Of a DNA stretch of 64,000 bases, positions 32,641 through 42,674 are shown piece after piece. Every line of letters begins with the position of its first letter. Position 1 is the first letter of the stretch. The position numbers were made by a program, and so were the translations under genes. The notes under the pieces are model-generated. The model did no database searches. It was not told the origin of the DNA and was given only the letters and a program-made list of their open reading frames with translations. The DNA is taken from positions 34,713-98,712 of the forward strand of contig NZ_RDBK01000033.1 of assembly GCF_008042275.1 (NCBI RefSeq). Direction: 5' to 3'. Source of the DNA: Streptomyces sp. OR43. Lineage in GTDB: Bacteria > Actinomycetota > Actinomycetes > Streptomycetales > Streptomycetaceae.

Positions 32641-34385
32641 CCACCGTTACCGCTGCTGAAGCCCTCGTCGCCCAACTGGAGTCGTACGGCGTCGAATACG
32701 TATTCGGGACGTGCGGGCACACCAACATCGCCCTCCTCGACGCCCTCGGCCCCAGCACCGTCCACTTCGTGATCGCCCGCCACGAACAGGCCGCCGCCCA
32801 CGCCGCCGACGGCTACGCCCGCGCCTCCGGAAAGCCCGGCGTCCTGCTCACCCACGTCGGCCCGGGCATGATGAACGCGGTTACCGGCGTCGCCACCGCC
32901 GCCATGGACTCCGTCCCGCTCATCGTCATCTCCGGAGACATCCCCTCCTACTACTACGGCCGTCATCCGCACCAGGAGGTCAACCTCCACGCGGACGCCG
33001 ACCAGACCGCGATCTACCGGCCCTTCTGCAAGCGCGCCTGGCCCGTCCAGCGCACCGCCGACCTGCCCCGGACCCTGGAACGCGCCTTCTGGACCGCGAC
33101 CTCCGGCCGACCCGGCGCCGTGCTCGTCAACGTCCCCATGGACCTCTTCTCGCGCCAGGTCGAGCCGTACGTCCCCGGATCGCACGCCCTGCCCGACAGC
33201 GCGCTCCCCGGACTCACCGAGGAGACCGCCGAGCGCATCGCCCGGGCTCTGATCGAGGCCGAACGCCCCCTCATCTACTTCGGCGGCGGACTGCGCACCC
33301 CCGACGCCAAGCAGGCGCTGCTCGCGCTGGCCGACCACCTCGACATACCCCTCGCCCACTCCCTCATGGGCAAGGGCGCCATCCCCGACCGGCACCCCCT
33401 GCTGCTCGGCATGCCCGGCTTCTGGGGCCTGGACTCCACGCACGCCCACACCAAGGACGCCGATGTGGTGCTGGCCCTCGCCACCCGCTTCGCCGAGACC
33501 GACGCGAGTTCCTGGGAAGCCGCCTACACCTGGAACTTCCCACCGAGCAAGCTCATCCAGATCGACATCGACCCGGCCGAGATCGGCCGCAACTACCCGG
33601 TGGAGATCGGTGCGGTGGCCGACGTCGGCCACTCCGTACGCGCCATCGAAGCGGCCGTCCGCGCGCTTCGGCCGGAGCCCACACGCAGGCCGGGACTGCG
33701 GGAGACCATCGCCACCAGCCGTGCCGAACTCTTCAGCACCGCAGACGAGAACGGGGCCGCCGACGACTTCCCGCTGCGGCCCCAGCGCATCCTCGCCGAC
33801 CTGCGGGCGAGCCTTCCGGCCGACGCGATCCTGGTCACCGACGTCGGCTGGAACAAGAACGGCGTCGCCCAGTCCTACGACCTGCCGCCCGAGGGACGTT
33901 TCATCACCCCCGGCGGAGCCTCCACGATGGGCTTCGGACCGGCCGCGGCGGTGGGCGTGCAGATGGCACAGCCGCAGCGCACCGTGGTCGCGCTCATCGG
34001 CGACGGCGGGATGAGCGCTCAGCTGCCGGCGGTCCCGATGGCCGTGGAACAGGGCCTGCCCGTGATCTTCGCCGTGATGAACAACCGCGCCCACGGCACC
34101 ATCTCCGACCTTCAGCGCTCCAACTACGGCCGCGGGTACGGGTGCGACTTCACCGGGCCGGACGGCGCGCCCTACAGCCCCGACTTCGCCGCATACGGCA
34201 GGTCCTGCGGAGCCGACGGCTACGAGGTGTCCACCGCCGAGGAACTGGCCAAGGTACTGGCCGCGGCAGTGGAGCGACGACGGCCCGCCGTCATCGACAT
34301 CCCCATGGTCAACGAGCCGGTCCCCACGCCCGGTCACTGGAACATCAACGACATCTACCAGGGCAAGTTTCAGGACGAAGGATGA
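32637..34385 (+). CDS. Thiamine-diphosphate-dependent decarboxylase/lyase
   Basis: This is a 582-residue enzyme with the three-domain layout of the acetolactate synthase/benzoylformate decarboxylase family. The activating Glu is in VIARHEQAAAHAADGYAR, and the ThDP-Mg motif starts at IGDGGMSAQLPAV and ends in VMNNRAHG. The central nucleotide-fold domain has PLIYFGGGLRTPDAK. It may decarboxylate a 2-oxoacid or cleave a 2-hydroxyacyl-CoA; the exact reaction is unresolved. GTG 32637 overlaps the previous stop. It is followed directly by the transporter genes, which suggests that the imported compound feeds this enzyme or the dehydrogenase. Confidence 0.85.
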   Translation: MTTVTAAEALVAQLESYGVEYVFGTCGHTNIALLDALGPSTVHFVIARHEQAAAHAADGYARASGKPGVLLTHVGPGMMNAVTGVATAAMDSVPLIVISGDIPSYYYGRHPHQEVNLHADADQTAIYRPFCKRAWPVQRTADLPRTLERAFWTATSGRPGAVLVNVPMDLFSRQVEPYVPGSHALPDSALPGLTEETAERIARALIEAERPLIYFGGGLRTPDAKQALLALADHLDIPLAHSLMGKGAIPDRHPLLLGMPGFWGLDSTHAHTKDADVVLALATRFAETDASSWEAAYTWNFPPSKLIQIDIDPAEIGRNYPVEIGAVADVGHSVRAIEAAVRALRPEPTRRPGLRETIATSRAELFSTADENGAADDFPLRPQRILADLRASLPADAILVTDVGWNKNGVAQSYDLPPEGRFITPGGASTMGFGPAAAVGVQMAQPQRTVVALIGDGGMSAQLPAVPMAVEQGLPVIFAVMNNRAHGTISDLQRSNYGRGYGCDFTGPDGAPYSPDFAAYGRSCGADGYEVSTAEELAKVLAAAVERRRPAVIDIPMVNEPVPTPGHWNINDIYQGKFQDEG

Positions 34386-34390
34386 TTCCC

Positions 34391-35545
34391 ATGCGTGCAA
34401 GAAACCGTCACATCGTCGCCGCTCCAGCCCTCGCGCTGGGTGTTCTCCTCGCCGCGACCGCATGCAGCGCCCCCGGTGACTCCTCCTCCGACGACGCGGA
34501 CAGCAGCGGTCCCATCAAGCTCGCCGTGGTGGACGCGCAGAGCGGCCAGCTCGCCTCGCTCGGCGACTGGGAGGCCAAGGGAGCCAAGCTCGCTGTCGAG
34601 GAGTGGAACAAGAAGGGCGGCATCGACGGCCGCAAGATCGACCTGACGGTCTTCGACGACCAGGGCGACCCGACCACCGGTACCAACATCGCACGCAAGC
34701 TGGACAGCGGAAACTACGTCGCGATGATCGGCACCGCCGAGAGCGCCGTCACCGTGGCGATGGCACCCATCCTCAAGCAGGCGGAGATACCCAACATCAC
34801 CTCCGGCCAGGCCACCGCGCTCGTCGACGTGAAGAGCCCCTTCCTCTTCCTCAACGGCCCCACAAGCACCACCTACGACTCCACACTGGCCGACTACCTG
34901 GTCAAGACCAAGAAGTTCAAGAAGATCGCGATGATCTCCAACAACGGCTCCTACGGCAAGGGCGAGCACGACGCCTTCACTGCCGCGCTCAAGGAGGCGG
35001 GCGTAACCCCGGTCACCGACCAGGTCGTCACCACCGACCAGAAGGACTTCAGCGCCTCCCTCTCACGAATCCGCCAGGCCAAGCCCGACGCCATCTTCAT
35101 CGGTTCGGAAGAAGTCGAAGCCGGCCTCATCGTGAAGCAGTCCCGCGACCTCGGCATCACCGCCCCGTTCGCCGGCGCGGCCCCGCAGGGCACCCCGGTC
35201 TTCATCGACACCGCCGGCGCCGCGAACGCCGAGGGCACGATCGTCAGCTCGCCCTACCTGAGCAATGAGATCAGCGAAGCCAGCCGCGCCTTCGCCACGG
35301 CCTACAAGGCCAAGTACGGCAAGGACGCCGAGCTCCACGGAGCCAAGGCGTACGACGGCACCAACATCGTGCTCACCGCGCTGAAGACCAGCGGCGGCGC
35401 CACCGGCAAGAAGCTCGCCGACGCCATCCGGGCCACCAAGTACACCGGCCTGCTCGGCAACTTCGCCTACGACGAGACCGGCGTCGGCATTTTCGAGACC
35501 ACCATCGGCGTCATCAAGGACGGAAAGCTCTCCGCAGCTCAGTAA
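34391..35545 (+). CDS. livK: Branched-chain amino acid-type ABC transporter substrate-binding lipoprotein
   Basis: This is a 384-residue extracellular binding protein. The signal sequence is basic (MRARNRH) with a hydrophobic core and a lipobox ending at C25 (AATAC), so it would be lipid-anchored. The mature part is a Leu/Ile/Val-binding type fold (IKLAVVDAQSGQLASLGDWE, KKIAMISNNGSYGKG, GAKAYDGTNIVLTAL). ATG 34391 was preferred over ATG 34382 because GAAGG stands 9 bases before it. Liv-type systems also import aromatic acids and other carboxylates, so the ligand need not be an amino acid. Confidence 0.88.
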   Translation: MRARNRHIVAAPALALGVLLAATACSAPGDSSSDDADSSGPIKLAVVDAQSGQLASLGDWEAKGAKLAVEEWNKKGGIDGRKIDLTVFDDQGDPTTGTNIARKLDSGNYVAMIGTAESAVTVAMAPILKQAEIPNITSGQATALVDVKSPFLFLNGPTSTTYDSTLADYLVKTKKFKKIAMISNNGSYGKGEHDAFTAALKEAGVTPVTDQVVTTDQKDFSASLSRIRQAKPDAIFIGSEEVEAGLIVKQSRDLGITAPFAGAAPQGTPVFIDTAGAANAEGTIVSSPYLSNEISEASRAFATAYKAKYGKDAELHGAKAYDGTNIVLTALKTSGGATGKKLADAIRATKYTGLLGNFAYDETGVGIFETTIGVIKDGKLSAAQ

Positions 35546-35596
35546 CCAGCCCGTCGAGCCGAGAGCCGGGCTCCGCACCGGCATCAGGGAGCCACC

Positions 35597-36466
35597 ATGC
35601 AAGTCACCCTGCAAACCCTCGTCGGAGGTCTCAGCCTCGGAGCGATCTACGCACTGATCGCTGTCGGATTCTCCGTCGTCTACCGCACCATGGGCCTGGT
35701 CAACTTCGCCCACGCCGATGTCGCCATGATCGGCGCGTACGCCGCCTCCACGTTCTACCTCACCACCCACATGCCGTTCATAGCGGCCACGGTCATCGCC
35801 ATCGTCGTCACCGGCATCATCGGTCTGGTCATCGAGCGGGTCCTGCGCCCGCTGGAGCACAAGGACTTCGACCTGATGCTGATCGGCACCATCGGATTCG
35901 GAACCGTCCTCCAGGCAGCCGCCACCCTCATCTGGGGAACCACCGGACGGGCCATGCCCTCGCCGATCACTTCCGGGCCCATCGATGTCATGGGGATCCG
36001 CATCCGCACCTACGACCTGATGGTCATCGCGGTCACCGCCGTAGCCGTGGTCCTGCTCACCCTGTTCCTTCAGCGCACCAAGCCAGGAGCCGCGATGCAG
36101 GCCGTGGCCATGGACCACGAGGCCGCCACCGCTGTCGGCATCCACGTCGGCCGGAGCAACGCCCTCGCCTTCGCGATCGGTGCCGGCCTCGCGGCGCTGG
36201 CCGGCAGCCTCGCAGGACCCATGCTCTACGTCGACGCCACCCTCGGGGGCGCCCTCGGCGTGAAGGGCTTCGCCGCCGCCATGCTCGGCGGATTCGGCAG
36301 TATCCCCGGAGCGGTGGTCGGCGGCCTGGCCATAGGCGTCCTGGACTCCTACGCCGGCGACCACTTCCAGGGCTACTCCGTCCTGGTCACCTTCCTGGTC
36401 TTCACCGTGGCCATCATGATCCGGCCCACAGGCATCTTCGGTGAAAGGACGGTGAGCCGGGCATGA
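35597..36466 (+). CDS. livH: ABC transporter permease, LivH type
   Basis: This is a 289-residue permease with about eight membrane helices. The family segment SLGAIYALIAVGFSVVYRTM is at the start and the cytoplasmic coupling loop contains AVAMDHEAATAVGI. ATG 35597 follows CAGGGAGCC. Its stop overlaps the start of the LivM-LivG fusion gene by ATGA. Confidence 0.92.
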   Translation: MQVTLQTLVGGLSLGAIYALIAVGFSVVYRTMGLVNFAHADVAMIGAYAASTFYLTTHMPFIAATVIAIVVTGIIGLVIERVLRPLEHKDFDLMLIGTIGFGTVLQAAATLIWGTTGRAMPSPITSGPIDVMGIRIRTYDLMVIAVTAVAVVLLTLFLQRTKPGAAMQAVAMDHEAATAVGIHVGRSNALAFAIGAGLAALAGSLAGPMLYVDATLGGALGVKGFAAAMLGGFGSIPGAVVGGLAIGVLDSYAGDHFQGYSVLVTFLVFTVAIMIRPTGIFGERTVSRA

Positions 36467-38295
36467 GCATCCTCAGATCGAAGCCGGCGCTCATCCTGCT
36501 GGGGTGCGTCGCCGCCTACCTGCTCCCGTACGGCCTGAACAGCTACTCGATCCACGTGGTCGACATCGCGATCATCTTCGCGCTCCTCGCCATCGGCATG
36601 GGGCTCGTCATGGGAGTCGCGGGCCAGATCAACCTCGCCCAGGTCGCCTTCTTCGGAGTCGGCGCGTACACGACGGCCATCCTGACCACCCATTCCGGGT
36701 TCGGCTTCTGGACCGCGGCGATCGTCGGGCTGGCAGCCACCGTCCTGGTGGGACTCCTCGTCGGCCTGCCGGCGCTGCGGATGCAGTCCCACTACCTCGG
36801 CATCGTCACGCTCGGTCTCGCACTGGGATTCGTCAACTGGATCACCAACGCGGAGATCACCGGGGGAGCGGACGGCATCTCCGGCATTCCGGTGCCGCCG
36901 TTCTTCGGGATCGATCTCGCCGACGAGTACCTCTACTACTACCTGGAGATCGTGGTCTTCGGGCTGGCCCTCGCCTTCGGCACCTTCGTGGTGCGCACCC
37001 GGCTCGGCCGCAGGCTCCGCGCCATGCGGGACGACGCCCTGGCGGCCGGTGCCATGGGCGCGGAGATCCCGCTGCTGCGGATGACCGCGTTCACACTCGC
37101 CAGCGTGTACGGAGGGGCCGCGGGCATCCTGTACGCCGGTCTCATCCGGTACGTCGCCCCTGAGACCTTCAGCCTCAGCAACATGTTCCTGCTGCTGGCC
37201 ATGGTCATCATCGGAGGCCGGCGCAGCCTCATCGGCTGCGTCGTCGGCGCGGTCGGCCTCGTACTGATCCGTGAGGCCCTCGTCGACTTCGCCGTCTACG
37301 CACAGCTCGGCTACGGGACCATCGTCGTCCTCATGGTCGTCTTCGCTCCCACCGGACTCGCCGGAATCCCAGAAAGAATCCGGGAAGCCATCGCCCGCCG
37401 CAGGCAGAGCGACGAGGTGCGATCCGCCGAACTGGGCCCCTACCTGCCCGAGCCCGTACCCGCCGAGCAGGTGCCCGGTGGTGGAGCCGACAGCGGGCCG
37501 GCCCTGGAGATCAGCCACCTCACCAAGCGGTTCGGGGCGCTGACCGCGCTCAACGACGTCACGCTGACGGTGAAGCGTGGCGAGATCCGCGGCATCGTGG
37601 GCCCCAACGGATCCGGAAAGACAACCCTGTTCAACGTGATCAGCGGGCTGTACCGGCCCTCCGCCGGGCAGGTCTCCGGTGTCGGCCGCGACATCAGCCG
37701 GGCCCGCCCGTACCAATTGTCCCTGGCGGGAATGGCGCGCACGTTCCAGAATCTGCGCCTCTTCTCCCAGATGACGGTCCGCGAGAACATCCTTGTCGTC
37801 CTCGACCGGTCCCGCACGAGCACGGTCTGGCAGTACGCCGTGTGGCCCGTCGGTGTCCTCTCCAACGAACACCGGCTCCAGGCGGAGGCGGATCGCATCC
37901 TCAAGGAGTACGGGCTCACGGCCTTCGCCGACGCCCATCCGCAGTCGCTCCCGTACGGCATCCAGCGAAGGATCGAGATAGCGCGAGCCATGGCGGGACG
38001 GCCCAGCCTCCTGCTTCTGGACGAGCCGGCGGCCGGGCTGAACGGTGAGGAGGTCGGACAGCTGTCCTCGATCGTCCGGTCCATCCGCGACCAGGGCGTC
38101 ACCGTCGTCCTCATCGAGCACAACATGGGACTCGTCATGTCCCTGTGCGAACGGATCACCGTCCTCGCCGCAGGCAGCGTCATCGCGGAAGGCGCACCCG
38201 CCGAAGTGGCGGCGACCCCCGAAGTCATCGAGGCGTACCTCGGCGACTCGGCGCCGGCCGACCTACCCGTACACGCCGCACCGGAGGTTCCGTGA
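36463..38295 (+). CDS. livM: ABC transporter fusion: LivM permease plus LivG ATPase
   Basis: This is a 610-residue fusion. Residues 1-310 are a LivM-type permease (MGLVMGVAGQINLAQVAFFG, LVVRTRLG-like coupling region, RRLRAMRDDALAAGAMG). After an acidic linker (about 310-345), a LivG-type ATPase follows: Walker A GPNGSGKTTLFN, Q-loop region ARTFQNLRLFSQMTV, signature LPYGIQRRIEIARAMAG and Walker B LLLLDEPAAGLN. The fusion keeps a 1:1 ratio of the two subunits. ATGA and TGATG overlaps with livH and livF show a tightly coupled operon. Confidence 0.92.
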   Translation: MSILRSKPALILLGCVAAYLLPYGLNSYSIHVVDIAIIFALLAIGMGLVMGVAGQINLAQVAFFGVGAYTTAILTTHSGFGFWTAAIVGLAATVLVGLLVGLPALRMQSHYLGIVTLGLALGFVNWITNAEITGGADGISGIPVPPFFGIDLADEYLYYYLEIVVFGLALAFGTFVVRTRLGRRLRAMRDDALAAGAMGAEIPLLRMTAFTLASVYGGAAGILYAGLIRYVAPETFSLSNMFLLLAMVIIGGRRSLIGCVVGAVGLVLIREALVDFAVYAQLGYGTIVVLMVVFAPTGLAGIPERIREAIARRRQSDEVRSAELGPYLPEPVPAEQVPGGGADSGPALEISHLTKRFGALTALNDVTLTVKRGEIRGIVGPNGSGKTTLFNVISGLYRPSAGQVSGVGRDISRARPYQLSLAGMARTFQNLRLFSQMTVRENILVVLDRSRTSTVWQYAVWPVGVLSNEHRLQAEADRILKEYGLTAFADAHPQSLPYGIQRRIEIARAMAGRPSLLLLDEPAAGLNGEEVGQLSSIVRSIRDQGVTVVLIEHNMGLVMSLCERITVLAAGSVIAEGAPAEVAATPEVIEAYLGDSAPADLPVHAAPEVP

Positions 38296-39047
38296 TGACC
38301 ACCACCGCCGCCGAGTCCTCCGCCGCCGGGACGGGCACCGACAGCCTCGCCGTCACCGACCTGACCGTTCACTACGGGGGAGTCTGCGCCGTCAGATCCG
38401 TGGCACTGAGCGTGGCCCCGGGCGAGTCCATGGGCATCATCGGCTCCAACGGCGCCGGCAAGACATCCACGCTCAAGGCGCTCATGGGGCTCGTCCCGCG
38501 CAGCAGCGGCCGGATCACCCTCGGCGACACCGATCTCAGCAAGGTACGGGCTCGGGACATGGTCCGGCACGGGGTGGGCTACGTCCCGGAGGGCCGGCAC
38601 GTGTTCCCCGGGCTCCCGGTGGAGAAGAACCTGCTGCTCGGCGCGTACAGCCGGTCATGGAAGGGAGAAACACGCGACACCCTCGACCACGTGTACGACC
38701 TCTTCCCCGTCCTGCGGGACTTCCGCGGCCGGGCCGCCGGCGACCTGTCCGGAGGCCAGCAGCAGATGCTGGCCATCGGCCGGGCTCTCATGTCACGGCC
38801 GAGGCTCCTGCTGCTGGACGAACCCTCCATGGGCCTCTCACCGAAGCTGATCGAGAACGTCCTGGACATCCTCGTCCGCCTGCGGAGCGAAGGGCTGGGT
38901 CTTCTGCTCGTTGAGCAGAACGCCAAGCTGACGTTCGGCGTCACCAGTCACTGCCTGGTGATGGAGAACGGCTCAGTGGCCATGTCCGGCCCGTCCGAGG
39001 AACTCGCGCACGATGAGCGCGTCCGGCAGATCTACCTCGGGCTGTAG
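38295..39047 (+). CDS. livF: ABC transporter ATP-binding protein, LivF type
   Basis: This is a 250-residue ATPase. Walker A is GSNGAGKTSTLK, followed by the LivF-specific GVGYVPEGRHVFPGLPVEKN, signature DLSGGQQQMLAIGRALM and Walker B LLLLDEPSMGLSP. ATG 38295 overlaps the stop of the preceding fusion gene. With the LivG half of the fusion it forms the ATPase pair of the importer. It is the last transporter gene and is followed by a strong hairpin. Confidence 0.93.
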   Translation: MTTTAAESSAAGTGTDSLAVTDLTVHYGGVCAVRSVALSVAPGESMGIIGSNGAGKTSTLKALMGLVPRSSGRITLGDTDLSKVRARDMVRHGVGYVPEGRHVFPGLPVEKNLLLGAYSRSWKGETRDTLDHVYDLFPVLRDFRGRAAGDLSGGQQQMLAIGRALMSRPRLLLLDEPSMGLSPKLIENVLDILVRLRSEGLGLLLVEQNAKLTFGVTSHCLVMENGSVAMSGPSEELAHDERVRQIYLGL

Positions 39048-39207
39048 GCGGGCGAAGGCCGGGGCGTGGACTCCGCGGAACGCACCTCCGGTCCGGGCAG
39101 GCCTTGACCAGCCGCCGGGGCGAGCGGGTGGTCGAGGAAGCCAAACGGCCGGGCCGGCCCCCGGCTTGCTCCGGAAGCAACCGGGCCCGACAGGGACGCG
39201 CACGCGT

Positions 39208-39250
39208 ACGACGGGGCGGGCGGAAGCATGGCTGCCGCCCGCCCCGTCGT
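39208..39250 (+). terminator. Perfect 16-base hairpin after the Liv operon
   Basis: The arms ACGACGGGGCGGGCGG and CCGCCCGCCCCGTCGT pair fully around an 11-base loop. It lies in the 400-base gap between livF and the flavoprotein gene; no T-run follows. Confidence 0.6.
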
Positions 39251-39455
39251 GTGCCGAGCACATGCCCGTCCGACTTCGACCGCACGACGATCCGGTCCCA
39301 GCGGGACCTGGGCCCGGAAGATACGCAAGGAAAACGGGCCCGAGGCGTACCGCAGCTTTCCCAGCGACCTGCCCACCTGGCCGGTCACTGGGCCCGAAGC
39401 CGTCCCCCGCAGGGGAGCCCGAGCCGACCCCCAGTACTTCGAAGGGAACCGCACG

Positions 39456-41165
39456 ATGATCGACTCCTGGGACCGGCAGGTGGACCTCCTCGTCCTGGGC
39501 TCCGGCGCCGGCGGACTGGGAGCGGCAGTTGTCGGAGCCCACGAGGGACTCGACGTGCTCGTCCTGGAGAAGACCGAATGGCTCGGCGGCACCACTGCCC
39601 TCTCCGCCGGAACGGCCTGGATCCCCGGGCACCGGCACCAGAGTGATCCCGAGGCGGACACCACCGCAGCGCACGCCTACCTGGACGCCCTTGTCGGCGA
39701 CCGGGCGCCCCGAGAGCTGCGCGAGAGCTACCTCGCACACGGACCCGGGATGATCGACTGTCTGGAGACGATCGGTGTCTCGTTCCGGCACTCCGCGACG
39801 GTCGTCGACTACCACCCCGAGATCCCGGGTCACGGCACCGGACGGGCCCTCGAGCCCCACACGTTCGACGGCCGCCGCCTCGGCCGAGTCCGCTTCGGAC
39901 GGGTGCGCCGACCAGTTCCGGAGTTCGCGCTGTTCCGCGGCACGCTCATGGTCCGACGGTCCGAAGTCAACGACCTTCTGAAGATCTTCCGCGGGTCGAT
40001 CAGGGGAACGGCCACTGCACTGCGCCTGGGTGCGCGGTGGGCGTGGGACATGCTCCGCTACCCGCGCGGCACTCGGCTCGCCATGGGTAACGCCCTCACC
40101 GCGAACCTCTGCCACCAGCTCCTGCGCCGGGGCGGTGACGTCTGGTTCGCCGCGCAGACCGTCGAGCTCGTCGCGGACGGTGCCGGCCGTGTGACCGGCG
40201 CCGTCGTCTCGTACAACGGCCGCACCCTCCGTGTCTCCGCCCGTGCCGGAGTCGTCCTCGCCGGCGGGGGATTCCCCGCCGGCCCCGAGCTGCGGGCCCG
40301 TTACCTGCCGCACCCCGTCCCGCAGTTCACGCGGGCCGGGGAGGGCGCCACCGGCGACACGATCGCCCTCGCCCGCGCGGTCGGCGGCACGCTCGGAGAA
40401 CCCTGCGACGACAACGCACTGTGGTTCCCGAGCTCCGTCGGGCGCCGCCGTGACGGCTCCACCGCGGTCTTCCCCCACATATGGGACCGGGCCAAGCCAG
40501 GCATCATCGCGGTCAACACCGCCGGACGCCGGTTCGTGGACGAATCGGTTTCGTACCACCGCTTCACCCGTGCCATGTACGAGTCCCATGCCTCCGTGCC
40601 GACGATTCCCGCCTGGCTCGTGACCGACGCACGCGCCCTGGCGGCGTACGGCCTCGGCATGATCCGCCCGCACACGCCCCGACCCTTCCTGAAGCGGCAC
40701 CTGGCCTCCGGCTACCTGCGCTCCGGACGGACTCTCCACGAGCTCGCGACCGTCATCGGGGTGGACCCCGACGGCCTCGCCCGCACCGTCGCCGACAGCA
40801 ACCGGCACGCCCGAACCGGCACCGACCCGGAATTCGGCAAGGGCCGGCACTCCTTCGGGCGTCAGTACGGCGACCCCGCCCATGGACCGAACGTCAACCT
40901 CGGCCCGATCGAACGCGCACCCTTCTACGCGGTCGCCGTGGTTCCGACACCTCTGGCGACTTCGCTCGGGCTCAGGATCGGCCCCGAAGCACAGGTCCTC
41001 GGTGCGCACGGGCAGCCGGTCCCCGGGCTGTACGCATGCGGCAACGACGCGAACTCCGTCATGGGCGCGGAGTATCCGGGCGCGGGGTGCCAGATCGGTC
41101 CGGGGCTCACCTTCGGATACCTGGCCGCCCGCCACGCGGCTCGCGCGGCTTCGCCACGCGGCTGA
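39456..41165 (+). CDS. FAD-dependent dehydrogenase, KstD/fumarate reductase-like
   Basis: This is a 569-residue flavoprotein. The FAD motif [15 protein letters not shown] and [17 protein letters not shown] open the protein. The C-terminal portion has [32 protein letters not shown], resembling 3-ketosteroid Delta1-dehydrogenases and related FAD-binding oxidoreductases. It would introduce or remove a carbon-carbon double bond next to a carbonyl. ATG 39456 has GAAGGGAACC upstream. Its position after the importer suggests a role in the same catabolic route, but it is separated by a hairpin and may be transcribed separately. Confidence 0.85.
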   Translation: MIDSWDRQVDLLVLGSGAGGLGAAVVGAHEGLDVLVLEKTEWLGGTTALSAGTAWIPGHRHQSDPEADTTAAHAYLDALVGDRAPRELRESYLAHGPGMIDCLETIGVSFRHSATVVDYHPEIPGHGTGRALEPHTFDGRRLGRVRFGRVRRPVPEFALFRGTLMVRRSEVNDLLKIFRGSIRGTATALRLGARWAWDMLRYPRGTRLAMGNALTANLCHQLLRRGGDVWFAAQTVELVADGAGRVTGAVVSYNGRTLRVSARAGVVLAGGGFPAGPELRARYLPHPVPQFTRAGEGATGDTIALARAVGGTLGEPCDDNALWFPSSVGRRRDGSTAVFPHIWDRAKPGIIAVNTAGRRFVDESVSYHRFTRAMYESHASVPTIPAWLVTDARALAAYGLGMIRPHTPRPFLKRHLASGYLRSGRTLHELATVIGVDPDGLARTVADSNRHARTGTDPEFGKGRHSFGRQYGDPAHGPNVNLGPIERAPFYAVAVVPTPLATSLGLRIGPEAQVLGAHGQPVPGLYACGNDANSVMGAEYPGAGCQIGPGLTFGYLAARHAARAASPRG

Positions 41166-41342
41166 TCCGGCGGTTGGCCGAACCGGCGATGCCGACGACG
41201 ATGACTCACCGTTTCCGAAGGGCCGGCAACGCGTCGCCAGACAGTGGCCGGTGCGTCGCACCGAGCGTGGCGGTGAGCAGAGCTGAGGCGGCTGGTGAGG
41301 CCAGGGCGATCCCGCCGTACGAGAGTGCGGGCGGGCGGCGGG

Positions 41343-41948
41343 TCACGTCGCGGCCAGTAGTGGACGCAGTGGGCCGTCCTTCAGTCGGGCGGCGATCGCG
41401 TCCTGCTTGCGCCGCACTGCCCAGGTGGTGAGGAGGGCCACCAGGGCGCCGACAACGAATCCGACAAGGACGTCGTGCGGGTAGTGCACACCCACCCACA
41501 CCCGGGAGGCCGCCATCAGGCCCGCTGCGGCCAGGGCGATGAGGCCCAGTCGGCGCGATACGAGAAGGAGTGCGAAGGCCGCCGCGGAGGCGAGGGCCGC
41601 GTGGTTGCTGGGGAAGGACCAGTCGCCGGGTGCGGGGCACGCTTCGAGGGTGGCCACGTGCAGTTGGTCGCAGGGCCGGTCCTCGTGGACTGCCAGTTTC
41701 AGAAGGGAGTCGACGCCGAAGGCGAGGACGGTGATCAGGGGGACGGCGAGCGCGGTGATCACGGCCGGGGTCCCGGCGCGGCGGGCCTGCCACCACGCGA
41801 TGAGCATCAGCAGGGCGAACAGTCCCAGCCCGTACGCCGACCAGCCCGTGACCAGGCTGTCGACCCATCCGGGGGCCCGGTGGGCGAGGTCGACGATCTT
41901 GAGGTAGGCGGGGCCGTCGATGGCCGAACCGTCGTAGGCGAGAGGCAT
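41343..41948 (-). CDS. PAP2-family membrane phosphatase
   Basis: This is a 201-residue membrane protein with about five helices. The three PAP2 phosphatase motifs are visible: KLAVHEDRP, PSNH (in WSFPSNHAALAS) and SRVWVGVHYPHDVLVG. Such enzymes dephosphorylate lipid phosphates or undecaprenyl diphosphate at the outer face of the membrane. ATG 41948 is preceded by an in-frame TTG; the ribosome site (GAGACC) is weak. The next 290 bases up to the BlaI operator contain no clear gene. Confidence 0.85.
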   Translation of the reverse strand: MPLAYDGSAIDGPAYLKIVDLAHRAPGWVDSLVTGWSAYGLGLFALLMLIAWWQARRAGTPAVITALAVPLITVLAFGVDSLLKLAVHEDRPCDQLHVATLEACPAPGDWSFPSNHAALASAAAFALLLVSRRLGLIALAAAGLMAASRVWVGVHYPHDVLVGFVVGALVALLTTWAVRRKQDAIAARLKDGPLRPLLAAT

Positions 41949-42239
41949 CAAGGGGTCTCATTCCGGTGCTTGGCGGCTCGCCGGGAACGGAGCGGTTCGG
42001 CTGCGAGCGGGAGCAGGGACGCAGTGGCGATCACAGCGACGATGGCAGGAGGCAGGGGTCCACGTCGGTCTCGGCTCCTCCGTCCCCGGCGCGATACCCG
42101 GGACGCCGGACGCCGGCAGCGGCGACTGGACGTCGAGGAGGTTCACCGCGCGTGGAGACGAGGTGATGGCATGTAGGGCCATGGTCGGGTGGCCTCTCAC
42201 TGAACGCGGGCAGGGGGCAGCCGGGACAGAACCACCGGG

Positions 42240-42277
42240 CGTCTACAATGACGTAGACGGTCTACTGAACTGTAGAC
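42240..42277 (+). promoter_or_regulatory. Tandem BlaI-type operators
   Basis: Two dyads of identical layout, GTCTAC-6-GTAGAC at 42240-42257 and again at about 42260-42277. They contain the TAC/GTA half-sites typical of BlaI/MecI/CopY repressors. They end 22 bases before the BlaI start and probably mediate autorepression. Confidence 0.75.
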
Positions 42278-42299
42278 GATCCGGAGATGGGGGAGTGCC

Positions 42300-42674
42300 A
42301 TGGCGGAGGGTGTTGCCGAGCGCAGAGCGGCGGGGGAGCTGGAGGCGAGCGTGCTCGCGGCGCTGTGGGCCGCGGACGGTCCTCAGACCGTCGGCCAGGT
42401 ACAGCAGAGCCTGGCGGCCGAGCTGGCCCGCACGACCGTGACGACGGCCCTGACCCGTCTCTTCGGGAAGGGCGTCGTCGGCCGGGAACGCTCCGGTCGC
42501 GGATTCGCCTACTTCCCAGTCCAGGACGCCCAGGGCCTGACCGCTCAGCGTATGCACCACGAGCTCGACAAGGACCACGACCGCCAGACCGTGCTCGCCC
42601 GGTTCGTCTCCGATCTGGATCCCGAGGACGAACGCATACTGCGCGACCTCTTGGGGAGCGGTGGCGGCCAGTGA
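42300..42674 (+). CDS. BlaI/MecI/CopY family transcriptional repressor
   Basis: This is a 124-residue winged-helix repressor. The DNA-binding part is about residues 10-80 (ELEASVLAALWAADGPQTV, then RTTVTTALTRLFGKGVVGRE), with a C-terminal dimerisation helix. In this family an M56 membrane peptidase triggers cleavage or release of the repressor. The gene lies just downstream of two perfect BlaI-like operators and overlaps the M56 gene by GTGA, an arrangement seen in many actinobacteria. The inducing signal is unknown. Confidence 0.9.
   Translation: MAEGVAERRAAGELEASVLAALWAADGPQTVGQVQQSLAAELARTTVTTALTRLFGKGVVGRERSGRGFAYFPVQDAQGLTAQRMHHELDKDHDRQTVLARFVSDLDPEDERILRDLLGSGGGQ

Noticed and set aside
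36373-38121. 582-codon minus-strand frame opposite the LivM-LivG gene
   Set aside because: Antisense shadow of a gene with clear permease and ATPase motifs.
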